From contig NZ_CP133720.1 in the NCBI RefSeq assembly GCF_031326225.1, forward strand, positions 3,162,001 through 3,226,000: a DNA stretch of 64,000 bases, in the 5' to 3' direction. This document shows positions 62,291 through 64,000 of this stretch, in pieces. The stretch is from Undibacterium cyanobacteriorum. Lineage in GTDB: Bacteria; Pseudomonadota; Gammaproteobacteria; Burkholderiales; Burkholderiaceae_D. The position numbers and the translations under genes are program-made. The notes beneath the pieces are model-generated. The model did no database searches. It saw nothing but the letters and a program-made list of their open reading frames with translations, and was not told where the DNA came from. Positions within the stretch are counted from its first letter, which is position 1. Every line of letters begins with the position of its first letter.

Positions 62291-64000
62291 TTACTTCGTC
62301 TCCGTCTTTTGTGCTTTGTCAGATTTATCGGCCTTTTCAGCCGCTGAAGATTTATCTGTTTTTTCGTCTTTATCGTCTTTCTGAGACTTCGCCACCGGCG
62401 CCAACATCGCAGCACGTTCTTTCAGATGCTCATCCATCTTCAACCATGAAACGCCGTTACGCATCCATTCAGGCGCAACCGTATCCTTCAAATGGAAATC
62501 AAAAAACTCCTTCATCCTTTGCATGTAGTCCTTCTGATTTGGCTTCTTCGCCAGACCATGATTCTCACCAGGATACTCCAGCATGATGACGTCTTTACCA
62601 GCACGACGCAGCGTATTGAAGTACTCAACGCCTTGCGTATAGTCGACCGCCCCATCTGCATCGTTTTGCAGCATCAATAACGGTGTGCTGACGTTTTTAG
62701 CGAAGAACACTGGGCTATTTCTGACATAGGCTTCCCAGTTATCGTTATACGCACCGAGGAAACGACCTTGGCTGCTTTCAAAAATAGCTTGATTCGTTCC
62801 ACCAGAGTTTTTGTAAACCAAGCTGTACATACTGATCATATTGGTCAAGGCTGCGCCGGCTGCCGCAGCTTTGAAAGCATTGGTTTGCGTAATCAAGAAA
62901 GAGGTTTGATAGCCACCCCAGCTATGCCCCTGCAGGCCCACTCGTTTTCCATCGACGATGCCGGTATTGATCGCGGCTTGTAGAGCGGGCAGTACACTCT
63001 CTTTGGCACTCATGCCAGGATCATTCAAACGGTATGTAATATCCGGCATCAAAACCGCATACCCATTGCTGGTGTACAGGCTGCGGTTGAAACCATTACC
63101 CGACAGACCAGGAGCCACATAAGAATGCAAGGTTTGGCTCAATTTCTCATAGATGTACACCACCGTTGGGTAGGCCTTACCAGCTTGATAGTTCGCCGGC
63201 AAGAACAAGGCTGCTTGCAACTTCTTACCATCGGTACCGACGTAATCAATCAAACGCGCACCAGAACCCAGCGTAAATTTTTTCTCTTGTTCTGTGAGGT
63301 CGGTTAACTTGCGCCCCGAGGCGATTTGATTGTCGCCGACATACACATCAGGTGCTATGGTCGCCGTTTCTTTTGACCATACAAAGACGTCCGCTTTTTC
63401 CGCTTTCAGCAAACGGCGATAGTTAACGTCCTCAAAGGCCAAGCGCTTCGCGTTACCGTTCGGATCCACGCGCAAGAAGCCAGCCTTCTTATTCCATTCT
63501 CCATACGCACTGAAATACTGAGGCTTACTCAAATCGATACCGCGCTCATTTGGGTCAAGCGTGTAGCGACGCTGATAACGTACTTGCTCGCGTTTTCCGT
63601 CCTGCGTTAGCATCACCGCTTTGCTACCGTCAGCCGGCACTTTCCAGATGTCCCATCCATCGCTCAACAAAACGGATTTGCTATCGCTGCTCCAGCCAAA
63701 CGGTTGCACTGGTGGTTTGTCGACGTTGTGGTCATCTTCGGTGTCGATGAAACTGGTCGACAGAGCCGCCGTCAGATTATGTGTCTTACCGCTGCTCAAT
63801 TCAGTGCTAAAGAAATGTCCATCGTTATAGTGCAGATAGTAACGACCATCTTGCGACATGCCAAAACTCCAACGCGCTTGCTTTTGCAACAGACGACGTT
63901 CGCCGGTCTTCAAATTCAAGGCATAAACATCGGCATAACGACGGCCATCCATGCTCGCCTGACGTTGGTATTGGCTATCGTCTTGTCCAAGCGCCCACTC
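62291..64000 (-). CDS. S9 family (prolyl oligopeptidase-type) peptidase, 5' end off right edge
   Basis: At least 569 residues; the frame stays open to the right edge, so the start is outside the window. The N-terminal part shown is beta-propeller (RRYADVYALNLKTGERRLLQK, SFGMSQDGRYYLHYNDG). The catalytic alpha/beta-hydrolase domain has GLQGHSWGGYQTSFL (Ser), NDADGAVDYTQG (Asp) and PGENHGLAKK (His). The C-terminal tail is an unusual Lys/Asp/Glu/Ser-rich segment after residue MLAPVAKSQ. Probably an exported peptidase degrading peptides. Ends before a strong terminator. Confidence 0.9.
   Translation of the reverse strand, partial: EWALGQDDSQYQRQASMDGRRYADVYALNLKTGERRLLQKQARWSFGMSQDGRYYLHYNDGHFFSTELSSGKTHNLTAALSTSFIDTEDDHNVDKPPVQPFGWSSDSKSVLLSDGWDIWKVPADGSKAVMLTQDGKREQVRYQRRYTLDPNERGIDLSKPQYFSAYGEWNKKAGFLRVDPNGNAKRLAFEDVNYRRLLKAEKADVFVWSKETATIAPDVYVGDNQIASGRKLTDLTEQEKKFTLGSGARLIDYVGTDGKKLQAALFLPANYQAGKAYPTVVYIYEKLSQTLHSYVAPGLSGNGFNRSLYTSNGYAVLMPDITYRLNDPGMSAKESVLPALQAAINTGIVDGKRVGLQGHSWGGYQTSFLITQTNAFKAAAAGAALTNMISMYSLVYKNSGGTNQAIFESSQGRFLGAYNDNWEAYVRNSPVFFAKNVSTPLLMLQNDADGAVDYTQGVEYFNTLRRAGKDVIMLEYPGENHGLAKKPNQKDYMQRMKEFFDFHLKDTVAPEWMRNGVSWLKMDEHLKERAAMLAPVAKSQKDDKDEKTDKSSAAEKADKSDKAQKTETK

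Overview
The window looks like a chromosomal segment of a Gram-negative betaproteobacterium, most probably an Oxalobacteraceae member close to Undibacterium. This is inference from gene content: TonB-dependent receptors, an ECF sigma factor, Tpm, ElaA, DUF1501/DUF1800 and GlnS, a moderate-GC backbone and dispersed extragenic GC-rich palindromes. No rRNA, tRNA or CRISPR array was found. Both edges cut genes: a GH28 polygalacturonase on the left and an S9 peptidase on the right.

Region 1 (1-10929) is a pectin/galacturonate locus. It holds two GH28 enzymes, a CE12 rhamnogalacturonan acetylesterase lipoprotein, a large TonB-dependent receptor with its own terminator, a FadR-type GntR regulator, and divergently a GarD-type galactarate dehydratase and a uronate dehydrogenase. 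Together these would depolymerise and deacetylate pectin, import fragments, and oxidise galacturonate to galactarate and then to 5-keto-4-deoxyglucarate. Several TGGTNNNNCCA-type dyads lie between the regulator and garD and are the likely operators.

Region 2 (11000-25900) is mostly housekeeping and regulatory. It has two LytS/LytTR two-component pairs, a DUF5916 outer-membrane protein, an ElaA acetyltransferase, a membrane protein, a MerR-TipAS-like regulator with a textbook 19-bp-spacer promoter, an MFS exporter and glnS. Three copies of a ~150-bp composite extragenic repeat, plus fragments, sit here.

Region 3 (25900-32500) is an A+T-rich island unlike its surroundings. It encodes a membrane-anchored permuted NlpC/P60 (YiiX/LRAT-like) protein overlapping a tiny membrane protein; a tightly coupled ParA-like ATPase, unknown protein and HEPN-like protein; and a GHKL ATPase fused to a PD-(D/E)XK-type nuclease. 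It ends in two 133-bp direct repeats and probable mobile-element debris. This is the best candidate for an undescribed (possibly anti-phage) system.

Region 4 (32600-45500) holds exported proteins, a redoxin/ECF-sigma pair, a WYL regulator operon, DUF2239 under a palindrome-bearing promoter, an orphan DUF4157 (contractile-injection-associated) protein with 16-residue tandem repeats, an NHL-repeat lipoprotein, and an AraC regulator with a serine hydrolase.

Region 5 (45500-64000) holds a second TonB-dependent receptor, small zinc-ribbon and glutaredoxin proteins, an ExbD-like protein, a MerR regulator divergent from tpm, a DUF1800/DUF1501 pair, exported hypotheticals, a rhodanese/GNAT pair, an unusual protein made of two avidin-like domains, a 12 x 11-bp tandem array, and the S9 peptidase.
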